From: Verrucomicrobiota bacterium
GTDB lineage: Bacteria; Verrucomicrobiota; Verrucomicrobiia; Limisphaerales; J093
DNA: 58,903 bases
Reading direction: 5' to 3'
NCBI GenBank assembly: GCA_012517065.1
Contig: JAAYVR010000227.1
Span: 1-58,903 of the forward strand
Position numbers and translations under genes: made by a program. This document shows positions 18,520 through 28,709 of the stretch, piece by piece (position 1 is the stretch's first letter; every line of letters starts with the position of its first letter). The notes under the pieces were generated by a model, which had not been told where the DNA came from, did no database searches, and was given only the letters and a program-made list of their open reading frames with translations.

Positions 18520-19926
18520 ATGAATAAAATGCTGCTCCATCTGTTCGTCTCCGCCGCAGTCCTCACAGCGCCAGTCCTCAGCGCGCAACTGCCAAAGCTG
18601 CGTGTTAGTGAGAATCACCGATTCCTTGTAAGAGAAGACGGCAAACCGTTCTTCTGGCTGGGAGACACCGCGTGGGAGCTGTTCCACAGGCTCAACCGCG
18701 AGGAAGCCATTCAATACCTTGACAATCGCGCGCGGCTTGGATTCACCGTCGTTCAAGCTGTCGCCCTTGCCGAACTGGACGGACTCAACGCGCCAAACCC
18801 TTACGGCCATCGTCCACTTATCGATAACGATCCCACACGACCCGATGTGAAAGACGGACCGGAAAATGATTACTGGGATCATGTTGATTTCATCGTCCGC
18901 GAGGCAAACAAACGCGGCATCTACATCGGGTTCCTCCCCACATGGGGAGATAAATGGAACAAGAAATGGGGCACAGGCCCCGAGATTTTTACACCGGCAA
19001 ACGCCACGACTTACGGTGAATGGCTGGGCCGACGCTATCGTGACGCAGGCATCGTCTGGGTTCTCGGAGGCGATCGGCCGGTCGAAAACAACACGCACAA
19101 GGAAATAATCCGTGCGATGGCACGCGGTTTGCGCGCAGGAGACGGCGGCAACCACCTTCTTACTTTGCATCCAACAGGCGGACAGAGTTCTGCACAGTAC
19201 TTTCACAATGAAGACTGGCTCGATTTCAACATGCGCCAGAACGGGCACGTCGCCGAATACACCGGCCGATACGACCAGACACGCGCAGATTATGATCGCA
19301 CACCGGCCAAACCGGTGATCGATGGCGAGCCCATTTACGAGGATCACCCGGTTTCATTCGACCCAAAAAAGCTGGGGCATTCAATCGCTGCCGATGTGCG
19401 CCGACCGCTTTACTGGGACTTGTTCAATGGCGCGTTTGGCCACACATACGGTCATCATTCCGTTTGGCAGATGTGGGCGCCGCCGCGCAACCCCGTTAAC
19501 AACCCGTTGATGCCATGGTCTGCCGCAATCAATCAACCCGGCGCAGCCCAAATGCAGTTCGGCCGGCGGTTGATCGAATCAAGACCGTTCCTGACGCGCA
19601 TCCCGGACCAGTCGGTAATCGTGACGGATCGCGTCCCCACTTCGGTCCCCGGCGCAGGTCGGTACGCGTTTGTGGCAACCCGCGATCTAGATGGAACCTA
19701 CGCGATGGTCTATGCCCCGGTGGGCAGAAGCTTCAAAGTGCGCATGCCAGTCATCAAAGGACCCAAAGTCAAAGCATCGTGGTACAACCCCCGCACCGGT
19801 GACACCACAGCGATCGGCGAGTTCCCAAACTCAGGCGACCGCGAGTTTGCCCCGCCCAACAACGGCGAGATGCTCGATTGGGTCCTGGTTCTTGATGATG
19901 CATCAAAGCAATATCCACTACCCTAA
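18520..19926 (+). CDS. secreted DUF4038 glycoside hydrolase with C-terminal collagen-binding-like domain
   Basis: About 468 aa from the ATG at 18520, which begins a signal peptide ([18 protein letters not shown]). Residues about 25-340 form the DUF4038 TIM barrel (GH140-like), with the N-terminal [21 protein letters not shown] strand pattern, WVLGGDRP and DGEPIYED at the positions expected for carboxylate residues. Residues about 370-465 match the putative collagen-binding domain that usually follows DUF4038 (WYNPRTGD). It probably cleaves a plant- or algal-type polysaccharide outside the cytoplasm; the linkage is unknown. It diverges from the helicase with a shared promoter region at about 18430-18519. 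Confidence 0.85.
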   Translation: MNKMLLHLFVSAAVLTAPVLSAQLPKLRVSENHRFLVREDGKPFFWLGDTAWELFHRLNREEAIQYLDNRARLGFTVVQAVALAELDGLNAPNPYGHRPLIDNDPTRPDVKDGPENDYWDHVDFIVREANKRGIYIGFLPTWGDKWNKKWGTGPEIFTPANATTYGEWLGRRYRDAGIVWVLGGDRPVENNTHKEIIRAMARGLRAGDGGNHLLTLHPTGGQSSAQYFHNEDWLDFNMRQNGHVAEYTGRYDQTRADYDRTPAKPVIDGEPIYEDHPVSFDPKKLGHSIAADVRRPLYWDLFNGAFGHTYGHHSVWQMWAPPRNPVNNPLMPWSAAINQPGAAQMQFGRRLIESRPFLTRIPDQSVIVTDRVPTSVPGAGRYAFVATRDLDGTYAMVYAPVGRSFKVRMPVIKGPKVKASWYNPRTGDTTAIGEFPNSGDREFAPPNNGEMLDWVLVLDDASKQYPLP

Positions 19927-19974
19927 ACCTGATCATGCTTGAAAGAAGGCGCCAGATTGCTACCATCCCGCCCA

Positions 19975-20610
19975 GTGAAAACGAGGCAAGTCCTGCCGAT
20001 TGTTTTGATGATTGTTTTCGCGCTGACACGGATTCCCGGTGTATTGCCGGAGAACTTCAGCGCAGTGTACGGTTTGTTGTTTTGTTGCGGCGTGTACATG
20101 ACCGGACGAATGGCATGGTGGCTCCCATTGGCCACCATGGCTGTCACCGACATCGGATTGAATCTTTATTATCAATTGGCACTGGATGTCGATGCATTCA
20201 AGCCTTACCTGCTGTTCAACTACGCCGCGTACGTGGTCCTGATCTGGCTGGGACGCAGGTTCACCGCCAGAGCATCGTGGCTTGCCCTCCTTGGCGGCGG
20301 AATCATGGGCGCAATCCTCTTTTATCTGATCACAAACACAGCGGCGTGGTTCTTCAATCCATTCGGCAATCCTGAGTACACCAAGGACCTCACGGGATGG
20401 ATCATCGCACTCACCCGTGGTACAGCCGGTTACCCGGCTACTGTCGAGTTCTTCCGCAATACCCTGCTCAGCGGAGGTCTGTTCACGGGCCTGTTCGCCG
20501 GCGCAATGAAACTCTTCGCTGCTCCCGAGGAACAGGAAAGCGAAGAGGAAGAACCCGCTGAAGAACCGGCGGAATCACCCGCACCCGAACCGACCGACGC
20601 GAATGGCTGA
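19975..20610 (+). CDS. DUF6580-family putative transport protein
   Basis: 211 aa from a GTG at 19975. An in-frame TTG at 19939 is possible but adds residues unlike a membrane-protein start. The opening strand RIPGVLPENFSAVYG and helix pattern PLATMAVTDIGLNLYY match DUF6580, a small polytopic family resembling the substrate-binding (S) components of ECF transporters. Five to six hydrophobic segments are followed by an acidic, proline-rich tail (about residues 180-211). Vitamin transport is inferred from family shape only. I see no cobalamin or thiamine riboswitch upstream. Confidence 0.75.
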   Translation: MKTRQVLPIVLMIVFALTRIPGVLPENFSAVYGLLFCCGVYMTGRMAWWLPLATMAVTDIGLNLYYQLALDVDAFKPYLLFNYAAYVVLIWLGRRFTARASWLALLGGGIMGAILFYLITNTAAWFFNPFGNPEYTKDLTGWIIALTRGTAGYPATVEFFRNTLLSGGLFTGLFAGAMKLFAAPEEQESEEEEPAEEPAESPAPEPTDANG

Positions 20611-20657
20611 TAGACCCTGTCGGCCAACACTGCCGCAGAGACAAGGTCCAAACGCAC

Positions 20658-21137
20658 ATGAGCAATCAACGTTCACTGGGACTGATTGCTGATACGCACG
20701 GTTTTGTGGACCCGCGGATTCCGGCCATTTTCTCAGGCGTCGGCCATATCCTGCACGCCGGCGACGTTGGCCCCGAATCGGTCCTGCTCGAATTGCAACG
20801 TCTGGCACCCACAACGGCGGTCATCGGTAACACGGACAACTTGTTGGCCCTGCCACACACGGTTGTCATTGACCTTTTTGGCCGCCGGTTTCTGCTTCAG
20901 CACATCGTCGATCCACTGCATCCCACGCCCGAGTTCTCACAATGCATCGAGACCGCGCGCCCCGACATCGTCGTTTTTGGCCATACACATCGGCCGTTCA
21001 TCGACTGGGTCAATGGCAAGCTTTTTGTCAACCCGGGCTCGGCCGGAAAACGTCGCTGGGACACCCAAAGGTCTGTTGCCGTCCTGCACCTGCTGGATGA
21101 AGGACCACACGTGGAACTCCACACCCTGCCGGACTGA
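20658..21137 (+). CDS. YfcE/MJ0936-type metallophosphoesterase
   Basis: 159 aa, typical length for a single-domain calcineurin-like phosphodiesterase. Metal and substrate residues are visible as DTHG (residues 12-15), GDVG (36-39), GNTDN (57-61), a His in QHIVD and GHTHRP (about 108-113). Known members hydrolyse phosphodiesters with Mn2+ in the cytoplasm; the natural substrate is uncertain. It lies 47 bp downstream of the DUF6580 gene on the same strand, possibly cotranscribed. Confidence 0.9.
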   Translation: MSNQRSLGLIADTHGFVDPRIPAIFSGVGHILHAGDVGPESVLLELQRLAPTTAVIGNTDNLLALPHTVVIDLFGRRFLLQHIVDPLHPTPEFSQCIETARPDIVVFGHTHRPFIDWVNGKLFVNPGSAGKRRWDTQRSVAVLHLLDEGPHVELHTLPD

Positions 21138-21152
21138 CAAACTCCCAACCCG

Positions 21153-21307
21153 CATATTTCGCAGCCGGGCGTGGCCGGAACCAAAGTTGCCAGACGGGCA
21201 CTCCACCCGGCTCCTGCCCCCTGGACCTTCAGCCACGCCGGGCTCGGAAATACCTGCTGCGACCCCGTCCGAAGGAAGAGCGCGCTGATCCCAGTGGTTT
21301 CTCACGC
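21153..21307 (+). repeat. dispersed palindromic repeat, family A, copy 3
   Basis: CATATTTCGCAGCCGGGCGT at the left and CCACGCCGGGCTCGGAAATA near 21233-21251 form the arms of an about 100-bp palindrome. The usual tail (CGCGCTGATCCCAGTGGTTT) follows and passes directly into repeat family C. Confidence 0.8.
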
Positions 21308-21387
21308 GCTGCCGCACATGGAGTGCGCGTTGGTAGGCGCGAAGCGTTTGGAGTGCGGCAGCTTGCTGCCGCTTTATTTATGCGCAT
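21308..21387 (+). repeat. dispersed repeat, family C, copy 1
   Basis: GCTGCCGC, then GGTAGGCGCGAAGCGTTTGG and the perfect hairpin GCGGCAGCTTGCTGCCGC. Other copies are at 31463, 31608 and 35455. Its right edge lies about 10 bp from the terminal attC of the integron. Confidence 0.8.
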
Positions 21388-21397
21388 ACGCGATGCT

Positions 21398-21458
21398 GGC
21401 TAACGCCAGAACTGACCGATCCCGCGAAGCGGGATTCGCTCCAGTGATCTTGTTAGGC
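21398..21458 (-). other. attC site of cassette 4 (last)
   Basis: 61 bp. On the minus strand it starts GCCTAAC (21458-21452), contains the central hairpin AATCCCGC/GCGGGATC and ends GTTAGCC (21404-21398). It follows the cassette 4 stop by 4 bp. Confidence 0.85.
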
Positions 21459-21462
21459 GGTG

Positions 21463-21810
21463 TCATTGTGCTTTCTCTCTGTTTTTTCGTCCCTTGGTTT
21501 CGTGGCCCATGATAAAGACATAGTGTTCCGTGCTGCCGGTCACGATGACGAACTGTCCCTCGCGCAAATCCTCGTCGGTGTATCGGCGGCGATGCTCCTC
21601 AAGGACCGAGGCTGGGACATCAGCCAGCGCCACGCCGCGGCAGCCCGGATGAAGAATCTCTCCAATCTGAAGCGGGGTCAAAGTGTCCAATACGCGCTGC
21701 GCCGCTGCGTCGCAAATCTCGGGCCGGGTAAGTGCTGACATGCCGACTTCGTCCTGAATACGGCGTGCCTGCTCCCGAATCTTGTCGTTGATGTCTTTGG
21801 TGAACTCCAT
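21463..21810 (-). CDS. integron cassette 4 protein, unknown
   Basis: 115 aa, soluble, with no signal peptide or membrane segment. The N-terminal half is helical and polar (KDINDKIREQARRIQDEV, then AAAQRVLDTLTPLQIGEIL). The C-terminal half looks like strands (EGQFVIVTGSTEHYVFIMG) ending in a basic tail (KGRKNREKAQ). I do not recognise the family. The ATG is 22 bp after the preceding attC core and is the only sensible start. Its place as the last cassette makes expression from the distant Pc weak unless an internal promoter exists. Confidence 0.7.
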   Translation of the reverse strand: MEFTKDINDKIREQARRIQDEVGMSALTRPEICDAAAQRVLDTLTPLQIGEILHPGCRGVALADVPASVLEEHRRRYTDEDLREGQFVIVTGSTEHYVFIMGHETKGRKNREKAQ

Positions 21811-21831
21811 ACTCGTATGACACTCGAAACC

Positions 21832-21957
21832 GCCTAACGACCAAGCTCAGCGACCTCCGCCGGAAACGCCCGGTTGGCTGCAACAATCACTGTCAAATCA
21901 CCTGCACCGTCCGACGGCCCAGCGGGGCGGCGGTTCGCTGCAGCGCACTGGTTAGGC
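21832..21957 (-). other. attC site of cassette 3
   Basis: 126 bp, the longest site of the array. Minus-strand inverse core GCCTAAC at 21957-21951 includes the TAA stop of cassette 3; the core GTTAGGC is at 21838-21832. The outer 7 bp are perfectly complementary, and inner complementary blocks (such as CAGCGAACCGCC near 21930) allow the imperfect hairpin expected of attC. Confidence 0.88.
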
Positions 21958-22215
21958 AACGTGCTTTTCTCCTCTGCTGACAAACTCAAAGTCCTCATCG
22001 CTCTCCTGTTGAAAAACAAGCCCACCGCCATCTTGCTCGAACATGAACCCTTGACCGAACTCCTCATAATACCACTCCTTAGCCTCGATGAACTCCGGCA
22101 GGAACTCGTCGAAGCCAAGGACAAAGACGACGCGACCCGGGAAGCCGGCCAGTCGCGCTCGATCTCCGGCGTGAATCTCCTCTCCTGAAACATAATGGCG
22201 TGACAAATCTGGCAT
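21952..22215 (-). CDS. integron cassette 3 protein, small SH3-like candidate
   Basis: 87 aa, acidic and rich in aromatic residues. The order GDRARLAGFPGRVVFVLG, a Trp/Tyr-rich middle (EWYYEEFGQGFMF) and GGLVFQQESDEDFEFV suggests a small beta-barrel. I recall similar short acidic proteins among integron cassettes elsewhere, but no function is established. The ATG is 13 bp after the preceding attC core. The stop codon is inside this cassette's own attC (GTTGCCTAAC), which shows the gene and site moved as one unit. Confidence 0.72.
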   Translation of the reverse strand: MPDLSRHYVSGEEIHAGDRARLAGFPGRVVFVLGFDEFLPEFIEAKEWYYEEFGQGFMFEQDGGGLVFQQESDEDFEFVSRGEKHVA

Positions 22216-22228
22216 GACGCACGAAGTC

Positions 22229-22286
22229 GCCTAACGTTTCGGGTCAGGCGCGCTGGTACCGTGTCGCCTGCACCCGCTTGTTCGAT
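22229..22286 (-). other. attC site of cassette 2
   Basis: 58 bp. Minus-strand inverse core ATCGAAC (22286-22280, one mismatch to RYYYAAC), spacer AAG, then inner arms CGGGTGCAGGCG and CGCCTGACCCG, which pair with one bulged base, and core GTTAGGC (22235-22229). The size and order are those of classical short attC sites. Confidence 0.82.
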
Positions 22287-22295
22287 GGTTTGTTC

Positions 22296-23075
22296 TCAGA
22301 TGTTACCAGGCGCGAACCTCCGCAGTTTGGGTTTCACCGATGGATTCCTCTTCACGATGATGTCGTAAAGATACGGCCAGTATTCGGTTGCGTTGGGGCG
22401 GCCCTGCATCTGATTGCGCACGAAGTGGGAGGTTGAGACGACGCGGTGGTTTCGGAGATCATCGAAGAACACTGGAGCTTTTAGACGGCACATGCGACGG
22501 ATCGGCCCCATGTAGTCTTTCCCCTCTTTCCATCCGGCAGTTACTTTTTGGGATCGGTCCGCCGCGACGAAAACATGGCTGATGCACTGTTCTGGCCGCG
22601 TGAAGTAGTACAGGATCAAGTCACCTTTGTGACACTGACTCGGAAGACTCCATAAGTCCGACGAGTAGTCGTTGCCATTGAGCTTCTCTTTGTATGGATC
22701 GTTTATGGGCACGATCCAGACGTTGAAGCCGAGACCAAACTCTCGGCGAAGTTCGATGATTTGGAGATTTGGCGGAGCGTCAGGCCAGTCATGCTCCCAA
22801 CACACGACCCAGTCGCACTGGCTTTTATCGTGTCCGTGGGTCTTGAAGTTCCGAGACTTGAACTCGAACTCAATCCGAATCCGTTTCTCTTTACCTTGGA
22901 TCTTCTGATACGCGATGCAGTCAGGAAACACCGACTGAACCGCGTCCACGCGGAGACGCCACTTGTGTGCAAGGTGAGCAAAAAGAAAGACCACGCCAAG
23001 CTCATTGGAGGGCGCGTATCGGAGGGGCGCGCCCTCAAGGACTTCGTTTCGTGAGGTAGTGTCTGTTTTTTTCAT
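22296..23075 (-). CDS. integron cassette 2 protein: PD-(D/E)xK nuclease fused to a PUA/EVE-like domain
   Basis: 259 aa. The N-terminal domain (residues about 20-112) shows a restriction-endonuclease-like core: Pro51-Asp52 in FPDCIAYQ, then Glu71-Phe-Lys73 in RIEFEFKSR, followed by a QCDWVVCW strand, which is the PD-(D/E)xK layout. The C-terminal domain (about 117-245) starts NVWIVPIND and has KGDLILYYF, ISHVFVAA and a Trp/Tyr-rich end, resembling PUA-fold EVE/YTH-like domains that bind modified bases. A nuclease plus a modified-base reader is the logic of type IV (modification-dependent) restriction, so an anti-phage role is plausible. The domain assignment is by motif only. The ATG is 10 bp after the preceding attC core. 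Confidence 0.68.
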   Translation of the reverse strand: MKKTDTTSRNEVLEGAPLRYAPSNELGVVFLFAHLAHKWRLRVDAVQSVFPDCIAYQKIQGKEKRIRIEFEFKSRNFKTHGHDKSQCDWVVCWEHDWPDAPPNLQIIELRREFGLGFNVWIVPINDPYKEKLNGNDYSSDLWSLPSQCHKGDLILYYFTRPEQCISHVFVAADRSQKVTAGWKEGKDYMGPIRRMCRLKAPVFFDDLRNHRVVSTSHFVRNQMQGRPNATEYWPYLYDIIVKRNPSVKPKLRRFAPGNI

Positions 23076-23085
23076 CTCATCTTAC

Positions 23086-23178
23086 GGCGAACGCCAAAGC
23101 TCTGCGACCGCCACCGTTGATCCTCGATTCCCAACCAGGAGCGTCATCGCCAGGTTCGCTGCATCTGGCTTGTTAGTC
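23086..23178 (-). other. attC site of cassette 1
   Basis: 93 bp. Minus-strand inverse core GACTAAC (23178-23172) overlaps the TAA stop of cassette 1; the core GTTCGCC is at 23092-23086. Both cores deviate slightly from consensus (RYYYAAC/GTTRRRY). Position and stop-codon overlap support the call more than the inner pairing. Confidence 0.7.
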
Positions 23179-23487
23179 CCTGCGTGCATAGCGGAGTTTC
23201 AGAAGCAAGAACCCCACAGTGCCGAGCGTAACCACGACCGCTGATGCGCCTATTACTACCACCGAAGCGCTTGCCCGAGTTGGAAGATAGCCAAGCTGCC
23301 CGAAGAGAAAATATCGTTCGGCGGGAAACTCATCACCGCCGATCTCCAGCCACCCGAACTCGCCAAGGGGAGTGCGAATGGTCCAATTGTGAATGATGCG
23401 CGAGGAGGCTGCCTGTGCGGTGACTGCGACAAGGCCGACCACCAGAGCCAGCAGCACACTTCCTAGGCATGGGCGGGTCGTTCGCAT
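23173..23487 (-). CDS. integron cassette 1 protein, small membrane protein
   Basis: 104 aa. An N-terminal signal-like segment (SVLLALVVGLVAVTAQAAS) precedes a short extracytoplasmic part with Trp, acidic and aromatic residues (GEFGWLEIGGDEFPAERY). A C-terminal transmembrane helix (about residues 74-97) and a basic end (KLRYARRD) follow, giving an outside-in topology. The family is not recognised. It is the cassette nearest attI and therefore the best placed for expression. The ATG is 5 bp from the recombination core. Confidence 0.7.
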   Translation of the reverse strand: MRTTRPCLGSVLLALVVGLVAVTAQAASSRIIHNWTIRTPLGEFGWLEIGGDEFPAERYFLFGQLGYLPTRASASVVVIGASAVVVTLGTVGFLLLKLRYARRD

Positions 23488-23492
23488 TTGCG

Positions 23493-23601
23493 GCCTAACA
23501 ATTAATAGGCATCATACTTGACACCTTTTTTGCGTCACAGTGACATTCTCCGCTTCCAAAACCGTTTGTCAATAGCCAGTTATGATTTGAGGAGGTAAAA
23601 C
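23493..23601 (-). other. attI region of the integron
   Basis: The recombination core reads GTTAGGC on the minus strand (23499-23493). The about 100 bp to the intI start are AT-richer than the flanks and hold two divergent signals: the integrase ribosome-binding site and a possible cassette promoter. The exact outer edge of attI cannot be read from sequence because accessory integrase-binding sites vary between integrons. Confidence 0.65.
23545..23572 (-). promoter_or_regulatory. candidate cassette promoter (Pc)
   Basis: Minus-strand TTGACA (23572-23567) and GAGAAT (23550-23545, 4/6 match) are separated by 16 bp. They point into the cassette array and sit between intI and attI, where Pc lies in many integrons. 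Prediction by eye only. Confidence 0.35.
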
Positions 23602-24012
23602 ATGGAAACTGCAAATGCTTCAGTGGGTCGATTGGAGAGGGTCGTTCCAAATCCCAAGGCAAAACTGCTGGATCAGGTCCGCGAGGTCTTGCGGGTTAAG
23701 CATTACTTCATACAGACTGAGGAGGCTTATGTGGGGTGGATTAAACGATTCATCTTTTTCCACAACAAGAGACATCCACGGGAGATGGGCGCGACCGAGA
23801 TAAGCGCGTTCTTGAGCGATCTCGCCCTACGACTCCATGTGAGCGCCTCAAGGCAAAATCAGGCTTTCAATGCGCTGCTGTTTCCTGGGGCTGGCAATAT
23901 GTCTTTCCGTCGGCCTCCGTGTCGGTAGATCCGGGCAACGGCCAGACACGGCGGCATCGCGCCACCGAGTTGAGTCTTCAGCGTGCGGTCAAGCAGGCTG
24001 TGCGGTCGGCTG
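23602..24012 (+). pseudogene. intI: integron integrase intI, inactivated by deletions
   Basis: The start follows a strong ribosome-binding site (GAGGAGG, 8 nt upstream). Residues 1-91 match the IntI N-terminal SAM-like domain (KLLDQVREVLRVKHYFIQTE, AYVGWIKRFIFFH, NKRHPREMG). The frame is then lost, and from 23886, two frames over, the sequence WGWQYVFPSAS and TRRHRATE, LQRAVKQAVRSAG matches the region specific to integron integrases. By comparison with the known length of IntI1, about 145 codons between the two blocks are gone, and everything after the second block is gone too. The catalytic Arg/Lys region and the HxxR...H...Tyr region are both missing, so the protein cannot recombine DNA. 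The retained intact reading frame is 108 aa. Confidence 0.88.
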
Positions 24013-24093
24013 GCCACTGGCCGGATCGATGTAGCGATCCACCGCACCGCTGGGCACGGTGCCCCGCTGCCAGTTCGGCGCTCGTGGAATAAG

Positions 24094-24130
24094 GATAAGG
24101 TGACAGACACTTTATTTGTTGCACCTTTTG
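24094..24130 (-). repeat. REP-like element, GTGTCTGTC type, reverse orientation
   Basis: GTGACAGACACTTTATTT with AAGGTG/CACCTT arms on each side is the reverse complement of the GTGTCTGTCAC repeat seen across the window. It lies about 80 bp after the last recognisable intI sequence and 45 bp before the next gene. Confidence 0.65.
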
Positions 24131-24175
24131 AACTCTGCGATTGGCCCGCGTGCATGACCGCGCTACACTTCGGTC

Positions 24176-26936
<2,761 letters not shown>

Positions 26937-27061
26937 AACCGGGCAGGACCCGGTTTTGACGGGCGTGCGTGACGCGCCTTTTGCAAACAATGCAGGACTT
27001 ACTGTCGAACGCCGATTCTCGAAATTCTCACAACGGGCCCGGTTCAACCGGGCGCCATGCC

Positions 27062-28657
27062 ATGCGAAAAAGCAAAACAAGAAATCTGGCCGGGCTCAGC
27101 CTCAGATGTACATTTGTTGCCGGACTGATCGCAGCGTTGGCCCCGCGCGCCGAAACAGCACGTAATCCGATCGTCCATGCCGACGTCCCCGACATGGCAA
27201 TGATTCGCGTTGGCGATACCTACTACATGAGCAGCACGACGATGCACATGAGCCCCGGGCTGCCAATCATGAAGTCGAAAGACCTCGTTAACTGGCAAAT
27301 CGCGAGCTACGCTTACGATATCCTCGAGGACGCCGACGACCTGAATCTAAACAACGGCAAGAGCGCCTACGGCCGGGGTTCGTGGGCCAGCAGCCTGCGC
27401 TTCCACAACGGCACATTCTTCGCCACAACCTTTGCGGGCAACACTGGCAAAACCTACGTCTATGCCACAAAAGACATCGAAAAAGGGCCATGGACCCTGG
27501 TTTCTTTCAGACCATCCCTGCATGACCATTCTTTGTTTTTCGATGACGACGGTCGTGTTTACATGCTGTACGGGGTCGGTAACCTCCGGCTGGTCGAGTT
27601 GGAGTCGGACCTGAGCGGACTCAAACCCGGAGGGCTGGATCAAGTAGTCATCACCAACGCCAGCCGCGTTGCGGGAGAAAACATCGGCCTGCCAGCCGAG
27701 GGTTCGCAACTTTTTAAAGTCAACGGCAGGTACTACCTGTTCAATATCACATGGCCTCGTGGCGGAATGCGAACCGTGATTGTTCACCGCGCGAATAAGA
27801 TCACCGGCCCGTATGAGGGCCGAGTTGCCCTCCAAGACAAAGGCGTTGCCCAGGGCGGCCTGATCGATACCCCAAAAGGGGATTGGTACGCCTATCTGTT
27901 CCGGGATTACGGCGCAGTCGGTCGCATCCCCTACCTTGTCCCCGTCAAGTGGGAAGACGGCTGGCCAGTGCTTGGCGTGGACGGCAAGGTGCCCGACGCG
28001 CTGGACCTACCCGAGAGTAAAGGTCTCATCCCCGGAATCGTTGCCTCAGACGAATTCGAGCGCAAACCGGGCGAACCATCTTTGCCGCTGGTTTGGCAAT
28101 GGAACCACAATCCAGACAACAGATACTGGTCGCTCACCGCCCGCCCGGGGTTCCTGCGGCTCACGACAGGACGGGTTGACCCAGGTTTTCTCTCTGCCCG
28201 CAACACACTCACGCAACGGACAATCGGCCCTGAATGTTCAGCAACGATCGCTTTTGACGTGGCCAACATGAAAGACGGCGACTTCGCAGGCCTCGCGTTG
28301 CTGCAGAAAAACTATGGGCTGGCCGGGGTCAAAACGGATGCCAGCGCCAATTTCATCGTGATGGTAAACGCGCAATCTGGATCGCCCACTGAAGTCGAGC
28401 GCGTGCCGCTGCATCAGAAGACCGTGTTCCTGAGAGCAGATTGCAATTTCAAGGACATGGTAGATGAAGCGAAGTTCTTTTACAGTCTCGATGGCCGCAC
28501 ATGGACCGCCATCGGCAACGTACTGAAAATGCGTTACACAATTCCACATTTCATGGGGTACAGATTCGCTCTGTTCAACTACGCTGCAAAGTCACCAGGC
28601 GGCTTTGTCGATTTCGACTTTTTCCGCGTGAGCGACAAAATTCCTCGAGACAAATGA
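27062..28657 (+). CDS. secreted GH43 beta-xylosidase/arabinofuranosidase-like enzyme
   Basis: 531 aa from the ATG at 27062, which opens a basic signal peptide (MRKSKTRN then hydrophobic). An earlier start at 26969 would add 31 polar residues. The five-bladed propeller (about residues 38-330) begins NPIVHADVPDMAMIRVGDTY, which supplies the GH43 catalytic-base Asp; LPAEGSQLF supplies the acid Glu. The C-terminal about 180 residues match the beta-xylosidase C2 concanavalin-like domain. It should release xylose or arabinose from xylo-oligosaccharides made by the GH10 enzyme encoded next. Confidence 0.86.
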   Translation: MRKSKTRNLAGLSLRCTFVAGLIAALAPRAETARNPIVHADVPDMAMIRVGDTYYMSSTTMHMSPGLPIMKSKDLVNWQIASYAYDILEDADDLNLNNGKSAYGRGSWASSLRFHNGTFFATTFAGNTGKTYVYATKDIEKGPWTLVSFRPSLHDHSLFFDDDGRVYMLYGVGNLRLVELESDLSGLKPGGLDQVVITNASRVAGENIGLPAEGSQLFKVNGRYYLFNITWPRGGMRTVIVHRANKITGPYEGRVALQDKGVAQGGLIDTPKGDWYAYLFRDYGAVGRIPYLVPVKWEDGWPVLGVDGKVPDALDLPESKGLIPGIVASDEFERKPGEPSLPLVWQWNHNPDNRYWSLTARPGFLRLTTGRVDPGFLSARNTLTQRTIGPECSATIAFDVANMKDGDFAGLALLQKNYGLAGVKTDASANFIVMVNAQSGSPTEVERVPLHQKTVFLRADCNFKDMVDEAKFFYSLDGRTWTAIGNVLKMRYTIPHFMGYRFALFNYAAKSPGGFVDFDFFRVSDKIPRDK

Positions 28658-28709
28658 AACCCATCAGATGGTTTGTTTGGATGCATTGCAATTCGCAAGT
28701 AGCCGTTCT

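Larger units (their letters stand above)
21398..24012 (-). mobile_element. chromosomal integron with degenerate intI and four gene cassettes
   Basis: Reading on the minus strand from the right: a plus-strand integrase remnant (23602-24012), an attI region with a recombination core at 23493-23499, and four consecutive units of one gene plus one attC ending at 21398. Every junction follows the integron rule. A GTT-containing core (GTTAGGC at three of the four cassette starts, GTTCGCC at 23086-23092) lies just before each gene, and an inverse core (GCCTAAC or a variant) lies at or just after each stop. Three of the stop codons lie within or a few bases from the inverse core. Cassettes are about 280 bp to 0.9 kb and all genes run away from attI, as expected for expression from a Pc promoter. 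The integrase is dead, so the array can only move with an integrase supplied in trans. Confidence 0.88.

Noticed and set aside
18428-18566. N-terminal extension of the helicase to 18566
   Set aside because: It would overlap the start of the divergent glycosidase and adds residues without similarity to the helicase family.
19926-20657. Cobalamin riboswitch upstream of the DUF6580 gene
   Set aside because: The gap to the upstream gene is under 50 bp and shows no B12-box or long structured leader.
21832-22193. Plus- and minus-strand frames crossing attC2 as an additional cassette gene
   Set aside because: They span the recombination site itself and overlap the cassette 3 gene; each cassette already has one gene with correct borders.
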